From the NCBI RefSeq assembly GCF_024508665.1, contig NZ_JANINP010000007.1, forward strand, positions 372,001 to 436,000: a stretch of 64,000 bases of DNA, in the 5' to 3' direction. Within the stretch, counting starts at the first letter, position 1; each line of letters opens with the position of its first letter. This DNA comes from Sphingomonas sp. (GTDB lineage: Bacteria > Pseudomonadota > Alphaproteobacteria > Sphingomonadales > Sphingomonadaceae). The position numbers and the translations under genes were made by a program. Under the pieces are notes generated by a model. That model ran no database searches. It had not been told where the DNA came from and saw only the letters and a program-made list of their open reading frames with translations. Below, in pieces: positions 63,027-64,000 of the stretch.

Positions 63027-64000
63027 TCAAACTTACGAATTTGCAGGACGCGTTCACTCGCTGCCGCCAATTCTTCAAAACACGCGATTTCATTTTTCAT
63101 GATGGCCGCAATCTTCGTCGTTTCTCGATCGCGGGACGGACGCAGGCCGCGGTTGCCGTCGCGGGCGCCATCACGCTGAGCTTTTCGGCTTACGGCGTCG
63201 CCCAGGCAGGCGTGAACGCCGTGGCGCTATCGGGCCTTACCGGAACGCCACTCACCTCCGAGGCGAAGGTCGCCAAGATGGAGGCGCAGGTCGCCGGGAT
63301 GCAGGCGAAGATCCAGCAGATCAAATATGTCGCCGATGCCCGCGCCAAGCGCGTCGAGGCACGCCAGGCCATGCTTGCCGCGGCGATCAGCGGGCAGGGC
63401 GAGGTTAAGCCGGTGGCCTATCAGCCGATCGATCCCAAAGCGGCTGCCGCTGCCGCGGACGTGGTCGCGCCATTGACGCAGGTCGAGCACAATCAGGTGG
63501 CCTTGGCCATCAAGGCGCGGATCACCACCGAGAAGAAATATATCGCCGCGTTGCAGCGGGCCAGGGCATTGGGAATCAATCCCAACCGCTTCCAACCGAA
63601 GAATGCCGCGATGGGCGGGCCTTACGAAGCCGCCGATAGTGCGGAGGCTGCCGCCGATATGGCCGCCGATGCCCAGTTCCGCGCGCTTTTCCAGACCTGG
63701 AAGAAGCTCGACACGTTGCAGGACGGCCTGATCTCGATCCCGTCGGTCCAGCCGGTCAGCAACCTCAAGTTCACCAGCAATTTCGGCATCCGCAGCGACC
63801 CGTTCCGCGGCACCGCCGCGTTCCATCCGGGCGTGGACATTCCGTGCGGGACCGGCACCGCGGTATACGCCACCGCCGACGGCACGGTCGATCGTGCGGA
63901 GCGTGCGGGCGGCTACGGCAACCTGGTCGAGATTGACCATGGCCGCGGCATCCAAACCCGTTACGGCCATTTGTCGAAGATCCTGGTCACCGCCGGGCAG
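63023..64000 (+). CDS. M23 family metallopeptidase, periplasmic (partial, cut by right edge)
   Basis: 326 codons present; the 3' end lies beyond the window. A membrane/export segment (AVAVAGAITLSFSAYGVAQA, about 45-65) is followed by a coiled coil (about 85-125) and then the peptidase domain. Zinc motifs are visible: FHPGVDIPCG (HxxxD) and RYGHLSKI (first His of HxH). NFGIRSDPFRGTAAFHPG is typical of cell-wall endopeptidases of the NlpD/YebA kind. Cleaves peptidoglycan cross-links or activates amidases. ATG 63023. Confidence 0.9.
   Translation, partial: MIKLTNLQDAFTRCRQFFKTRDFIFHDGRNLRRFSIAGRTQAAVAVAGAITLSFSAYGVAQAGVNAVALSGLTGTPLTSEAKVAKMEAQVAGMQAKIQQIKYVADARAKRVEARQAMLAAAISGQGEVKPVAYQPIDPKAAAAAADVVAPLTQVEHNQVALAIKARITTEKKYIAALQRARALGINPNRFQPKNAAMGGPYEAADSAEAAADMAADAQFRALFQTWKKLDTLQDGLISIPSVQPVSNLKFTSNFGIRSDPFRGTAAFHPGVDIPCGTGTAVYATADGTVDRAERAGGYGNLVEIDHGRGIQTRYGHLSKILVTAGQ

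Overview
The window is GC-rich chromosomal DNA from an alphaproteobacterium, most likely a sphingomonad (Sphingomonas or close relative). The evidence is a complete general stress response (GSR) locus of the sphingomonad type (phyP-nepR / phyR - small membrane protein - ecfG), the nagZ-scpA-scpB-tatABC block, REP-like palindromes of the kind common in this group, and many families frequent in sphingomonads (DUF1993, DUF3175, DUF455, DUF3617). No tRNA, rRNA, CRISPR array, prophage or complete insertion sequence was found.
Layout. 1-8.7 kb: nrdA (cut by the left edge), a phytanoyl-CoA dioxygenase-like enzyme, a two-component pair, an OB-fold-like secreted protein and a GGDEF-EAL-PilZ protein. 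8.7-15.7 kb: small-molecule metabolism, including a divergent LysR/aldo-keto reductase pair and an HxlR-controlled operon (YCII-like, DHFR-like, GST, DUF1993) with two palindromic operators. 15.7-26 kb: class I fumarase, a decaying GIY-YIG gene bracketed by repeat copies, a translationally coupled run of membrane protein/DMT/TrmO/MFS genes, a soluble chemoreceptor, and an XRE regulator with two tandem paralogous membrane proteins. 26-39 kb: uvrB, lipoproteins, a DUF3175 unit, a small ORF with a perfect Shine-Dalgarno followed by structured RNA and a terminator, a flavin monooxygenase, an amidase and an orphan RepB/ParB protein. 38-50 kb: lnt-metK-trmB, a sugar dehydrogenase, cysE coupled to a DAACS transporter, and katG. 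50-54.2 kb: nagZ-scpAB-tatABC. 54.2-58.9 kb: the stress locus. 58.9-64 kb: glnE, bcp, a DUF455 protein and an M23 peptidase cut by the right edge.
Most interesting region: 54.2-58.8 kb. A consensus sigma-EcfG promoter (GGAAC-N16-CGTT) on the minus strand faces two strong hairpins whose loops are runs of C/CU. It lies between phyP and an entericidin-like lipoprotein gene. This has the hallmarks of GsrN, the sigma-T-dependent stress RNA of Caulobacter, and katG, the GsrN target there, is 5-7 kb away in this window. A second, very short NepR-like ORF lies convergent to ecfG, behind a perfect TTGAT-N4-ATCAA (FNR/FixK-type) palindrome.
All calls are by eye. Start codons were chosen by family N-terminus, upstream purines and overlap with neighbours, and alternatives are noted where they matter.
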